Shown in pieces: positions 1 through 6,032 of a stretch of DNA of 6,262 bases. A program made the translations under genes and the position numbers. Location of the stretch: positions 1 to 6,262 of the forward strand of contig JABCYT010000218.1 of assembly GCA_013290035.1 (NCBI GenBank). Reading direction: 5' to 3'. Position 1 is the stretch's first letter, and each line of letters begins with the position of its first letter. Under the pieces are notes generated by a model. That model was not told where the DNA came from, did no database searches, and saw only the letters and a list, made by a program, of their open reading frames with translations. The DNA comes from Alphaproteobacteria bacterium (GTDB lineage: Bacteria > Pseudomonadota > Alphaproteobacteria > Reyranellales > Reyranellaceae).

Positions 1-564
1 ATCGACCGGCTCGCGTGCGACCATGACCATCGAGATCTCGAAGGCGATGCCGGCCATCGCGGCGGCGAGGTAGGACACGTCGACATTGGGCAGGATGCCT
101 GCCGCCCGCGCGGCGCGGATATCTTCGTTCAGCGCCAGCGCCAGGGCGCGCACGTCGGGCTTGTCGAATAGCGTGCGGATGGCGGTGAAATTCTTGCGGG
201 CCAGCGCCAGCAGCTCCGGATCCTCGACGACGAACTCCAAATAGACCGAGTAGTGGCGGCGGAAGAACTCCTGCGCCGTCGTGGCCTTGGCCCGTCCCGC
301 GCGATGGCGCTTCAAAAGCTCGCCGGTCAGCTCGCCGACCACGGCCTCGAAGATCTCGTCCTTGTCCTTGAAATAGTTGTAGAAGGTGCCCGACGCCAGA
401 TCGGTGCGGCGCACGATGTCGCGCACGCTGGCCGCGCCATAGCCCATCTCGGCGAACACCGCGCGCGCCGCCTTCAGGAGGGCGGTGCGGTTCTCCGCCT
501 TGTTCTGCTCGCGCCGGCCCGACCGCTCGCGCTGCTCCGCTGTGACTTCGGCTTCGTCGTCCAT
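1..564 (-). CDS. TetR/AcrR-family transcriptional regulator (C-terminus cut by window edge)
   Basis: A DNA-binding repressor of the TetR type; 188 residues are visible and the C-terminus lies beyond base 1. The TetR_N domain spans about residues 28-74. Its helix-turn-helix runs from SVRDIVRRTDL (46-56) into the recognition helix and the family-typical ASGTFYNYFKDKDEIF stretch (57-72). The first 25 residues are charged and probably disordered. Residues from about 95 on are the helical ligand-binding and dimerisation domain; no ligand can be read from it. The ATG at 564-562 is the only sensible start before the conserved helix. Its ribosome site is weak (GGGA 8 bases upstream, inside the end of the hydrolase gene), so translation probably depends on coupling to that gene, whose stop lies 2 bases before. 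It may control the hydrolase operon and itself, but no operator was identified. The family call is firm; the target is inference. Confidence 0.93.
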   Translation of the reverse strand, partial: MDDEAEVTAEQRERSGRREQNKAENRTALLKAARAVFAEMGYGAASVRDIVRRTDLASGTFYNYFKDKDEIFEAVVGELTGELLKRHRAGRAKATTAQEFFRRHYSVYLEFVVEDPELLALARKNFTAIRTLFDKPDVRALALALNEDIRAARAAGILPNVDVSYLAAAMAGIAFEISMVMVAREPVD

Positions 565-566
565 GC

Positions 567-1628
567 TCAACGTCCCAATTGGGCCAGTTCGTGGCGCAGG
601 CCCGCCACCATGTCGTCCATCGCCCGCGCCGCCGCCTGCAACGCGCCGCGCATGCCGGCAAAGCCGTGAATCAGCGATTCGAACTCGCGATGGATGGTCT
701 TGACGCCGGCGGCCGACAGGCGATCGGCATAGGCGTGGCCTTCGTCGCGCAACGGATCGAAGCCCGCCGTATAGACCAGCGCCGGCGGCAGTCCCGCGAG
801 GTCGTTGGCCCGCAGCGGCGAGACCCTGGGGTCATCGGATTCGCTGGGATCGTTGAGATAATGGCCCCGCGCCCATTCCATGCCGGCGCGGGTGAGCAGG
901 AAGCCCTTGCCGCAGCTCGTGTAGGAGGGGCTGTCCATGCCGAGGTCGGTGACGGGATAGAGGAGCCACTGCAGGCAGGGCGGCCTCGCCTCCTCGCGCA
1001 ACAGCCGGGCGGCGACGGTGGCGATATTGCCGCCGGCCGAATCGCCCGCGATCACGATGCGCGCCGGGTCGATGCCGAGGCCGATCGCCTCGGCTGCAAG
1101 CCAGCGATAGGCGGCGACGGCGTCGTCGATGGCGGCCGGGAATTTGTGCTCGGGCGCCAGGCGATAGTCGACGGCGACGAGCGCGCAGCCGGTGCGCGCC
1201 GAGAAGAACCGGCAGGGCAGGTCGTAGGCTTCTAGGCTGCCGATCGTCCAGCCGCCGCCGTGGAAATAGAGGATGGTCGGCAACAGGCGCGCCACGCTGC
1301 CGGCGGGGCGGTAGAGGCGGATGCGCAGCCGGCCGGCCGGCCCTTCGATGGTGCGGTCGATGATCTCGCCAACCGGCAGCGGCTTGCCCGACAGCAGGGG
1401 CAGGAAGGCGTCGATCTCGGCGCGCGCCTCGGCGACGCTCTTGCTCTCGACCGGCCGCCGGCCGCTGCGCGCCAGCAATTGCAGGAACCATTGGGCGCGG
1501 CCGTCCAGGGTGCGGCCATCCACCGTTACCGGCGGCCCGGCCAGGATGTTGACCCAGGCGATCGGCATGCGGAGCGCGAGGTTGGCGGCCTTGCCCTGCA
1601 GTTCGCGCGCGATCTCTTTCACCGGCAT
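567..1628 (-). CDS. Alpha/beta hydrolase, hormone-sensitive-lipase (family IV) esterase
   Basis: A predicted cytoplasmic carboxylesterase or lipase of the alpha/beta-hydrolase fold-3 family, 353 residues, slightly longer than the usual 300-330. The oxyanion-hole motif HGGGW is at 123-127 and the nucleophile elbow GDSAGG at 195-200, making Ser197 the nucleophile. Asp291 in GFDPLRDEG and His321 in LIHGF complete the triad. Other family signatures are VDYRLAPEHKFPAA (153-166) and DPRVSPL (266-272). Residues 1-85 form an N-terminal cap that would cover the active site; no signal peptide or membrane helix is seen. The ATG start is preceded by AGGA with a 7-base spacer. The gene heads a two-gene unit with the TetR regulator 2 bases downstream and diverges from the cyclase gene. 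Substrate is unknown; the family acts on short acyl esters and sometimes on xenobiotics or lactones. Confidence 0.95.
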   Translation of the reverse strand: MPVKEIARELQGKAANLALRMPIAWVNILAGPPVTVDGRTLDGRAQWFLQLLARSGRRPVESKSVAEARAEIDAFLPLLSGKPLPVGEIIDRTIEGPAGRLRIRLYRPAGSVARLLPTILYFHGGGWTIGSLEAYDLPCRFFSARTGCALVAVDYRLAPEHKFPAAIDDAVAAYRWLAAEAIGLGIDPARIVIAGDSAGGNIATVAARLLREEARPPCLQWLLYPVTDLGMDSPSYTSCGKGFLLTRAGMEWARGHYLNDPSESDDPRVSPLRANDLAGLPPALVYTAGFDPLRDEGHAYADRLSAAGVKTIHREFESLIHGFAGMRGALQAAARAMDDMVAGLRHELAQLGR

Positions 1629-1674
1629 GGTGCGTTCCTAGCACCCCCACCCGCCGTTGTGGAGCCTGTGGCCG
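1629..1674. promoter_or_regulatory. Short divergent intergenic gap between hydrolase and cyclase genes
   Basis: Only 46 bases separate the hydrolase start from the preferred cyclase start. An in-frame TAG at 1639-1641 sets the outer limit for the cyclase gene. The gap holds the ribosome sites of both genes (AGGA at 1639-1636 minus; GGAG at 1661-1664 plus) and no convincing -35/-10 pair. Two full divergent promoters hardly fit, so at least one probably extends into the opposite gene. That promoters lie here at all is inferred from gene orientation. Confidence 0.35.
1636..1639 (-). promoter_or_regulatory. Ribosome binding site of the hydrolase gene
   Basis: AGGA on the minus strand with a 7-base spacer to the ATG at 1628-1626. 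It supports this start for the hydrolase over any later one. Confidence 0.6.
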
Positions 1675-2979
1675 ATGGCTAGGTTGCCGGCAATGACTGA
1701 GGCACCCCCCGACGGCTACGCCAACGAATTGCGCCGCGAGATCCTGCGCAGCGAGGTCCAGCGCGTTCAGATGCTGGCGATCGTTCTTTCCGTCCTGCTC
1801 GCCGCCGCCCTGACCGCCACCACCTTCTTCCCCCAATTCACCCACCGCATGTTCCGCGGCGGCATCGCCGGCTGGGAGCCGCTGGCCACCATAGGGCCGT
1901 TCGTCCTCTATGCCTGGGTAGTGCGGTTCTTCCTGCGCTGGCGAGCCGCCCAGGACAGGGATTTCCCGCGCATCGGGCGCTTCGCCAATGCCCTGATCGA
2001 GACCAGCCTGCCGAGCGTGATCATCTTCGAGCTCAGCCATCACATGGAGATGCCGACGGTTCTGGGTTACTGGCCGCCGATGCTCTATTTCGTGTTCATC
2101 CTGCTGTCGACGCTCAGGCTCGATTTCTGGCTGTCGGTGTGGACCGGCGCCGTCGCGGCCGTCCAACTGCTGGCGCTGGCCGCCTGGCTGCTGCCGATCG
2201 AGCTGTTTTCCGACATGCCAGAGCGCGCGCTGACCTACAACGTCAGCCGCAGCATCGTGCTGCTGGCGTCCGGCATTATCGCCGGCATCGTGGCCGGCAG
2301 CCTGCGTCGTCAGTTCGAGACGTCGGTGGCTGCGGCGGCGGCGCGCGATCGCGTCACCAACCTGTTCGGCCAGCACGTCTCGCCGGCCGTGGTCGACCGC
2401 CTGCTCGCCACCCGGACCGACCCGCCGAGCGAGATGCGCCGGGTGTGCGTGCTGTTCCTCGACATCAGGGGTTTCACCGCCATGTCGCGCGTGCGGGCCG
2501 CCGCTGCAACGGTGGCGCTGCTGAACGACTTCTTCGCCGAAATGATCGAGATCGTCGACCGCCACAACGGCATCATCAACAAGTTCCTGGGCGACGGCTT
2601 CCTCGCCTTGTTCGGCGCGCCGCTCGAGGACTCCAAGGCGGCGGTGAACGCGCTGGCCGCGGCGCGTGGCATGCTGGATGCGGTCGATGCCTGGAACAAG
2701 GCACGGCCCGACAACGCCCTGCGCATCGGCATCGGCATCCATATCGGCGATGCGGTGACCGGCACCGTGGGCTCGCCGCAGCGCAAGGAATACACGGTGA
2801 TCGGCGATACCGTGAACCTCGCCGCGCGCCTTGAGCAGCTCACCAAGGAGACCGGCGCCAGGCTTCTCATCTCGAGTTCCATGCACGAGGCGACGTTGGG
2901 CGTGGACGGCGCGACCGACCTCGGACCGCTCGCAATCCGCGGCTACGACAAGGCGGTGCAGGTCTGGCGGGTGGCATGA
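1675..2979 (+). CDS. Membrane-anchored class III adenylate/guanylate cyclase
   Basis: Predicted to make cAMP from ATP; 434 residues. The N-terminal half has about six hydrophobic helices (roughly 33-52, 68-88, 106-121, 132-149, 150-175, 192-210). There is no HAMP or recognisable sensor domain. A linker with the family-typical LFGQHVSPAVVDRLL (230-244) leads to the catalytic domain (about 255-434). Metal-binding Asp263 (FLDIRGFT) and Asp307 (KFLGDGF) are present, as are base-selecting Lys303 and Thr374 (EYTVIGDTVN) and transition-state Asn381 and Arg385 (NLAAR). The Lys/Thr pair favours ATP over GTP (class IIIb pattern). All essential residues are intact, so a homodimer should be active. The ATG at 1675 was chosen because GGAG lies 10 bases upstream; TTG 1657 and ATG 1693 are in-frame alternatives that change only the cytoplasmic tip. 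The gene overlaps the next by 4 bases. The stimulus sensed is unknown. Confidence 0.95.
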   Translation: MARLPAMTEAPPDGYANELRREILRSEVQRVQMLAIVLSVLLAAALTATTFFPQFTHRMFRGGIAGWEPLATIGPFVLYAWVVRFFLRWRAAQDRDFPRIGRFANALIETSLPSVIIFELSHHMEMPTVLGYWPPMLYFVFILLSTLRLDFWLSVWTGAVAAVQLLALAAWLLPIELFSDMPERALTYNVSRSIVLLASGIIAGIVAGSLRRQFETSVAAAAARDRVTNLFGQHVSPAVVDRLLATRTDPPSEMRRVCVLFLDIRGFTAMSRVRAAAATVALLNDFFAEMIEIVDRHNGIINKFLGDGFLALFGAPLEDSKAAVNALAAARGMLDAVDAWNKARPDNALRIGIGIHIGDAVTGTVGSPQRKEYTVIGDTVNLAARLEQLTKETGARLLISSSMHEATLGVDGATDLGPLAIRGYDKAVQVWRVA

Positions 2980-3440
2980 ACTGGTACTTCGCCTATGGCT
3001 CCAACATGAATGCCGTACGGCTGTTCGAGGAGCGGCTGCAGCCTGAAGGCGTTCCGAGAGGCGAGCGCATCGCCGGTCGGCTCGACGGCTGGCGGCTTGC
3101 CTTCAACAAGCGCGCCCGGACGCCAGCCGGCGCCGGGGCGGGCAATATCGTGGCTGCCGCGGGCGAGAGCGTGCACGGCACGCTGAACCTGCTGCCGCAC
3201 AAGGGTTTCGAGATCCTCGATCGCTACGAGGGCGTGGCGGGCGGACACTATGAGCGGCGTATCGTCCCGGTCGTGCGCGCCGACACTGGCGAGACGGTCG
3301 ATGCCGTCACCTACGTGGCGCTGTCGGTCGGCGAGAGGCTGCGGCCCACACGCGACTATCTCGGCCATCTGCTGGCCGGCCACGATCTTCTGCCGGCCGA
3401 CTATTGTGCGCGGCTCGGCGCGACGCCGACAATCGACTGA
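2976..3440 (+). CDS. Gamma-glutamylcyclotransferase-like (AIG2/GGCT fold) protein
   Basis: A small cytoplasmic protein of the gamma-glutamylcyclotransferase superfamily, 154 residues, typical for the family. These enzymes release 5-oxoproline from gamma-glutamyl peptides or amines. The substrate-binding loop is the N-terminal FAYGSNMN (5-12). The expected general acid/base is Glu85 in LDRYEG (81-86). Further family features are GWRLAFNK (38-45), VHGTLNLL (66-73) and HYERRIVPV (91-99). The ATG overlaps the cyclase stop (ATGA, 2976-2979) and has only a weak ribosome site, so it is probably translated by coupling with the cyclase. It ends just before the hairpin at 3444-3482. Whether the substrate is a gamma-glutamyl amino acid, a glutathione derivative or something else cannot be read from sequence. 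The fold is clear; the activity is likely but unproven. Confidence 0.9.
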   Translation: MNWYFAYGSNMNAVRLFEERLQPEGVPRGERIAGRLDGWRLAFNKRARTPAGAGAGNIVAAAGESVHGTLNLLPHKGFEILDRYEGVAGGHYERRIVPVVRADTGETVDAVTYVALSVGERLRPTRDYLGHLLAGHDLLPADYCARLGATPTID

Positions 3441-3443
3441 CGA

Positions 3444-3482
3444 TCTTCCAGACCGCGGGCGGGACGTCCGCGGTCTGGAAGA
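3444..3482. terminator. Bidirectional terminator-like hairpin between convergent genes
   Basis: Perfect 15-base inverted repeat with arms TCTTCCAGACCGCGG (3444-3458) and its complement (3468-3482). One G-T wobble and two more pairs extend it inward, leaving a 3-base GGA loop and an 18-pair stem. It begins 3 bases after the stop of the cyclotransferase-like gene and ends 10 bases before the stop of the convergent VOC gene, so it is placed to stop transcripts from both sides. No T-run follows on either strand, so it is not a textbook intrinsic terminator. It could act as a transcript-end stabiliser or need Rho. Confidence 0.7.
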
Positions 3483-3492
3483 CCATGAAGTT

Positions 3493-3954
3493 CTACTTGG
3501 CGCCGACCAGCTTCTTCGCCGAGGCGGGCTTCTTCTTGGCCTTCGCTCCCGGCAGGGCATCCGACTTGTCGATTTCCGGCACGTCGGCCTCGTGCCAGAA
3601 GTTGAGCTCGATCATCACGCCGTCGGGATCGTGCACGAAGACCTGCTGCAAGGGCCGCGCCGGCACCTTGCGGACCTCGAACGGCATCTTGTCCTTCTTG
3701 AGCTGGTCGATGGTGCCGCGGATGTTCTCGCAATTGATTGCGACGTGGTCGATGGCGCCGCTGCCGTGGTCCTTGCGGCCGGTTTCCGACACCAGGTGGA
3801 GGATCGGCTTCTCGCCGGCATAGAGCCAGGCGCCGGGGAAGTTGAAGGGCGGACGATCGCCGTCCTTGAGGCCGACATAGCGCTCGTAGAAGCGCACGGT
3901 GGCCTTGAGGTCCTTGCAGTAGACGTTCCAGTGGTCGAGCGAGAGTGCGGGCAT
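3493..3954 (-). CDS. VOC-family (glyoxalase/bleomycin-resistance/dioxygenase fold) protein
   Basis: A single-chain, two-module vicinal-oxygen-chelate protein of 153 residues, probably dimeric and metal-dependent. Likely metal ligands sit at the usual module positions: His8 (LDHWNV), His53 (ILHLV) or His70 (IDHVAI), and Glu116 (VMIELNFW), after the classic HDPDG turn at 108-112. The fold ends at about residue 122. A tail rich in Lys and Ala follows (about 135-153, with AKAKKKP and SAKKLVGAK), probably disordered. The ATG is supported by GAGGAG with a 6-base spacer. The gene lies 63 bases after the DUF899 gene, so it may be the last gene of that operon or have its own promoter; none is obvious in the gap. 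The family includes glyoxalase I, ring-cleavage dioxygenases and antibiotic-binding proteins, and the reaction cannot be assigned here. Confidence 0.92.
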   Translation of the reverse strand: MPALSLDHWNVYCKDLKATVRFYERYVGLKDGDRPPFNFPGAWLYAGEKPILHLVSETGRKDHGSGAIDHVAINCENIRGTIDQLKKDKMPFEVRKVPARPLQQVFVHDPDGVMIELNFWHEADVPEIDKSDALPGAKAKKKPASAKKLVGAK

Positions 3955-3960
3955 CGGTTT

Positions 3961-3966
3961 CTCCTC
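3961..3966 (-). promoter_or_regulatory. Ribosome binding site of the VOC gene
   Basis: GAGGAG on the minus strand with a 6-base spacer to the ATG at 3954-3952, a near-ideal Shine-Dalgarno site that fixes this start. It lies in the 63-base gap (3955-4017), in which I see no clear promoter or terminator. Confidence 0.7.
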
Positions 3967-4017
3967 TGCAGGCCCCCAGCTTACACCGATCCGGCTCGCC
4001 CTTGGCAGCGGGAATTA

Positions 4018-4731
4018 TCAGCTTTTTTCGTCATATTTGTCGTGCCGGCGCACCCAGTTGGTCAGGTTGCCACCGGGCGGCTCGTTGCGGCCCCGGGGGG
4101 TGACGTCCAGCAGGCCGTAGACGCCGGCGACCTGCTCGGAGCCGCGCGCGAACACGGAATAGGTGTGGAAAATGTCGCCGCGGTCGTCCCTGTAAAAGAC
4201 GCTCATGCCCGCCATTTCGTCGGCCACGTCACGGCGGGGCTCGAAGTTGTAGAGCGCCTTGCCCTCGGCCAAATCGGCTTCAGTGAACGAGACGTTGAAG
4301 TCGTAGTTGAAGTCCGAGCCGAAGGACGACACCCACTTGAAGCGCCAGCCCATGCGGCGGTGGTAGGCGGCGATCTCGGGATAGGGCGCACGCGACACCG
4401 CGACCAACATCACGTCGTGGTGGGCGAGGTGCACCACCGAGCCGTCATACTGGTCGGCCCCGAAGGAGCAGCCGAGGCAGCCCTCCTGCCAGCCCGGGCC
4501 CATCATGAAGTGCTTGACGACGAGCTGGCTGCGGCCGGCGAACAGCTCGCCGAGTGTCTCGCGGCCGTCCGGCCCCTCGAACACGTACTCCTTCTCGACC
4601 TTGACCCAGGGCAGCGCGCGGGTCTCCTGGCGCAACGCTTCCTGCGCCTTCAGGAGGGCCTTTTCCTTGGCGAGGTGCGCGCGGCGGGCTTTCAGCCATT
4701 CCTCGCGGGAGACGGTGGTGTGCGCTTGCAT
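4018..4731 (-). CDS. DUF899-family thioredoxin-fold protein
   Basis: A 237-residue cytoplasmic protein of the DUF899 family, full length for the group. Recognisable blocks are an N-terminal charged helix with WLKARRAHLAKEKAL (12-26), the start of the thioredoxin-like core at LPWVKVEKEYVF (40-51), and LVVKHFMMGPGWQEGCLGCS (70-89). The later blocks are FKWVSSFGSDFNYDFNVSF (131-149), FHTYSVFARG (188-197) and LLDVTPRGRNE (207-217). A CxxC pair (Cys85, Cys88) lies where a redox or peroxiredoxin-like site would be, so a thiol-disulfide role is possible, but the family's biochemical function is not established. The ribosome site AAGGAG directly follows the stop of the transglutaminase gene, with a 6-base spacer to ATG, so the two are probably co-transcribed. 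DUF899 genes are often seen near ArsR and AHSA1-type genes, as here. Confidence 0.92.
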   Translation of the reverse strand: MQAHTTVSREEWLKARRAHLAKEKALLKAQEALRQETRALPWVKVEKEYVFEGPDGRETLGELFAGRSQLVVKHFMMGPGWQEGCLGCSFGADQYDGSVVHLAHHDVMLVAVSRAPYPEIAAYHRRMGWRFKWVSSFGSDFNYDFNVSFTEADLAEGKALYNFEPRRDVADEMAGMSVFYRDDRGDIFHTYSVFARGSEQVAGVYGLLDVTPRGRNEPPGGNLTNWVRRHDKYDEKS

Positions 4732-4737
4732 GGTTGG

Positions 4738-4743
4738 CTCCTT
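4738..4743 (-). promoter_or_regulatory. Ribosome binding site of the DUF899 gene
   Basis: AAGGAG on the minus strand abuts the TGA (4746-4744) of the preceding gene, with a 6-base spacer to the ATG at 4731. It fixes the start and allows direct re-initiation by ribosomes finishing the transglutaminase gene. Confidence 0.75.
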
Positions 4744-5604
4744 TCAGTGGACGGGGTCGGGATGGTTGAGCACGGCATTGAACACCGTGCCGGGAACGGC
4801 GATTCGCTTGTCCTCGTAGACGGCACGCAACTCGTCGAGGTGCTCGTCGGGCGCCTGCGAGAGTTCGGCCAGGCGATCGAAGAAGGGCAGGTCGAGCCCG
4901 GCATCGCTCTGCGCCATGGCACCCCACACATCCCACGGCAGCATTTCATGGTTGTTGAGGGCAGCGACGTCGCGGATGACGTTGCCGGCGATGAACCACA
5001 GCCCGTGCATGTCGAGGATGCCGAAGGCGGCGGGATCGGCCTTGCCGCTGCGGCAAAGTTTCCAGGCGTCGCCGGCGACCAGGAATTGGTCGCGCGGCAC
5101 GTCGAGCGGATCGAACGTCACCTTGAAGAGCTCACGCTGGGGGGTGTCGAGTTGCGGATCGACCAGCATCCAGCGCTTCCGCGCTTCGTTCCAGTATTCG
5201 GTCACCCAATGATCGATGAACATGCCCTGCTGGAAGTAGGCGCCGAAGCCGCAGCGGGCCCGCGCCGCAACGCCTTGGGCGCGCAGCATGGCGACGTGCA
5301 GCAAGGTGAAGTGGCGGCAAACACCGACGACCCGCTCGCCGGCCGGCCGGGCGACCGGCAAGGGCTTCTTGTCCTGCGCGGCGATGGTCTCGAGGATGCT
5401 TTCGACAGATCGGAGGTGCGCCTGGGCGTGCTGCTCGGGGCTGAGCGTGAGCCCGTAGGCGGGTGCCACGTGCTCGTGCACCAGCAGGCCCTGCACGACC
5501 TGGGCGAGCCCGCCGACATCGTGCGGCAGGCCGTCGAACAGCCGCGCCTGGCGGCCGGCGTCGCTCATGGCGACGGGCGTGCGATAGTTGTCGAGAGCGG
5601 TCAT
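4744..5604 (-). CDS. Transglutaminase-like superfamily protein
   Basis: A 286-residue protein with a transglutaminase-like (papain-fold) core. The probable triad is Cys96 in VGVCRHFTLLHVAMLRAQGV, His132 in FIDHWVTEYW and Asp149 in WMLVDPQLD, in the order and spacing of the Transglut_core family. Residues 55-95 form the lead-in helices. Residues 160-286 form a less familiar C-terminal domain with FLVAGDAWKLCRSGKADP (174-191) and LWFIAGNVIRDVAALNNHE (202-220). No signal peptide is seen, so it is probably cytoplasmic. Bacterial members are usually cysteine proteases or amidases rather than cross-linkers. The open frame continues further upstream, but the ATG at 5604 overlaps the SRPBCC stop as ATGA and has AGGA with a 7-base spacer, so it is the real start. 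It sits between the SRPBCC and DUF899 genes. The substrate is unknown. Confidence 0.92.
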   Translation of the reverse strand: MTALDNYRTPVAMSDAGRQARLFDGLPHDVGGLAQVVQGLLVHEHVAPAYGLTLSPEQHAQAHLRSVESILETIAAQDKKPLPVARPAGERVVGVCRHFTLLHVAMLRAQGVAARARCGFGAYFQQGMFIDHWVTEYWNEARKRWMLVDPQLDTPQRELFKVTFDPLDVPRDQFLVAGDAWKLCRSGKADPAAFGILDMHGLWFIAGNVIRDVAALNNHEMLPWDVWGAMAQSDAGLDLPFFDRLAELSQAPDEHLDELRAVYEDKRIAVPGTVFNAVLNHPDPVH

Positions 5605-6032
5605 CCGTAGATCCTCTCCAGATTGTCGAGCGCGAGGGTCCAGCCGCGCTTGTGATCGTCGCGCGCCGTCTCGTTGAAGAACTGCTCGTGCGTCAGAGTG
5701 AGGATCGTGCCGTCGTCGTCGGGCTTCAAGTCGATCGTGACCTGCGATTCGCGCTCGGGCGTGCTTTGCCAGGCCCATGAGAAGACCAGCTTGCGGTCGG
5801 GCACGACCTCGCGATAGATGCCGCTCACGCTCTGGTGCGCGCCGTCCGGCGTCCAGAACTGCACGTTGAAGCGGCCGCCGACACGCAGGTCGGTCTGGGC
5901 AATCGGCGTCTTCTCGTGGCCGGCGACGCCCCACCAGCGGATCATTTTTTCCGGCTGCGTCCAGGCTTGGTAGAGCTGCGCCGGCGGCGCCTTGAAGCGG
6001 CGCTTGAGGGCGAGGCTGGGCTTGGTTGCCAT
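5601..6032 (-). CDS. SRPBCC / AHSA1-type (START-like) protein
   Basis: A 143-residue member of the AHSA1 (activator of Hsp90 ATPase homologue 1-like) group of the SRPBCC fold, full length. The fold is a helix-grip barrel with a hydrophobic ligand cavity. Typical segments are LALKRRFKAPPAQLYQAWTQ (7-26), MIRWWGVAG (30-38), DLRVGGRF (48-55), VSGIYREVVPDRKLVFSW (69-86), TILTLTHEQF (109-118) and the closing helix RGWTLALDNLERIYG (129-143). The ATG is preceded by GGAGG with a 7-base spacer and lies inside the arsR frame. The stop overlaps the start of the transglutaminase gene (ATGA). Bacterial AHSA1 proteins next to ArsR regulators are common; they are thought to bind small hydrophobic molecules rather than Hsp90, but the ligand here is unknown. 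Confidence 0.95.
   Translation of the reverse strand: MATKPSLALKRRFKAPPAQLYQAWTQPEKMIRWWGVAGHEKTPIAQTDLRVGGRFNVQFWTPDGAHQSVSGIYREVVPDRKLVFSWAWQSTPERESQVTIDLKPDDDGTILTLTHEQFFNETARDDHKRGWTLALDNLERIYG

Noticed and set aside
574..583. CCCAATTGGG, a perfect 10-base palindrome just upstream of the tetR start
   Set aside because: It encodes the last hydrolase codons, and a single short palindrome this size is expected by chance. No second half-site or copy was noticed near the divergent gap.
579..1235. A 218-codon open frame on the plus strand inside the hydrolase gene
   Set aside because: It is in codon register antisense to the hydrolase, lacks a recognisable domain and is explained by the same codon bias.
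832..2886. A 684-codon open frame on the minus strand across the cyclase and hydrolase genes
   Set aside because: Over the cyclase it is the codon-register antisense frame. Its product is low-complexity Arg/His/Gly/Gln/Ala-rich sequence, and the cyclase motifs on the other strand are clear.
3250..5610. A 786-codon open frame on the plus strand, antisense to three genes
   Set aside because: It lies in exact codon register with the VOC, DUF899 and transglutaminase genes, which share a frame. In that register only sense codons TTA, CTA and TCA create antisense stops, and these are rare in GC-rich genes. The product shows no known fold, and the opposite genes all have conserved motifs.
5605..5934. 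Longer version of the transglutaminase gene starting at 5934
   Set aside because: The added residues are the SRPBCC gene read in another frame and are Arg-rich and unlike any domain. The ATG at 5604 has a ribosome site and an ATGA junction.
5942..5945. ATGA at the arsR stop overlapping Met30 of the SRPBCC protein, a possible shorter SRPBCC start
   Set aside because: Starting at Met30 would remove the first strand and helix of the SRPBCC fold, and there is no good ribosome site before it. The ATGA follows from the frame relation.
5945..5950. Run of six A (minus strand) as a programmed frameshift site joining ArsR and SRPBCC
   Set aside because: SRPBCC has its own strong ribosome site and intact N-terminus, so a fusion is unnecessary. 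The run is short, and no stimulatory structure was recognised.
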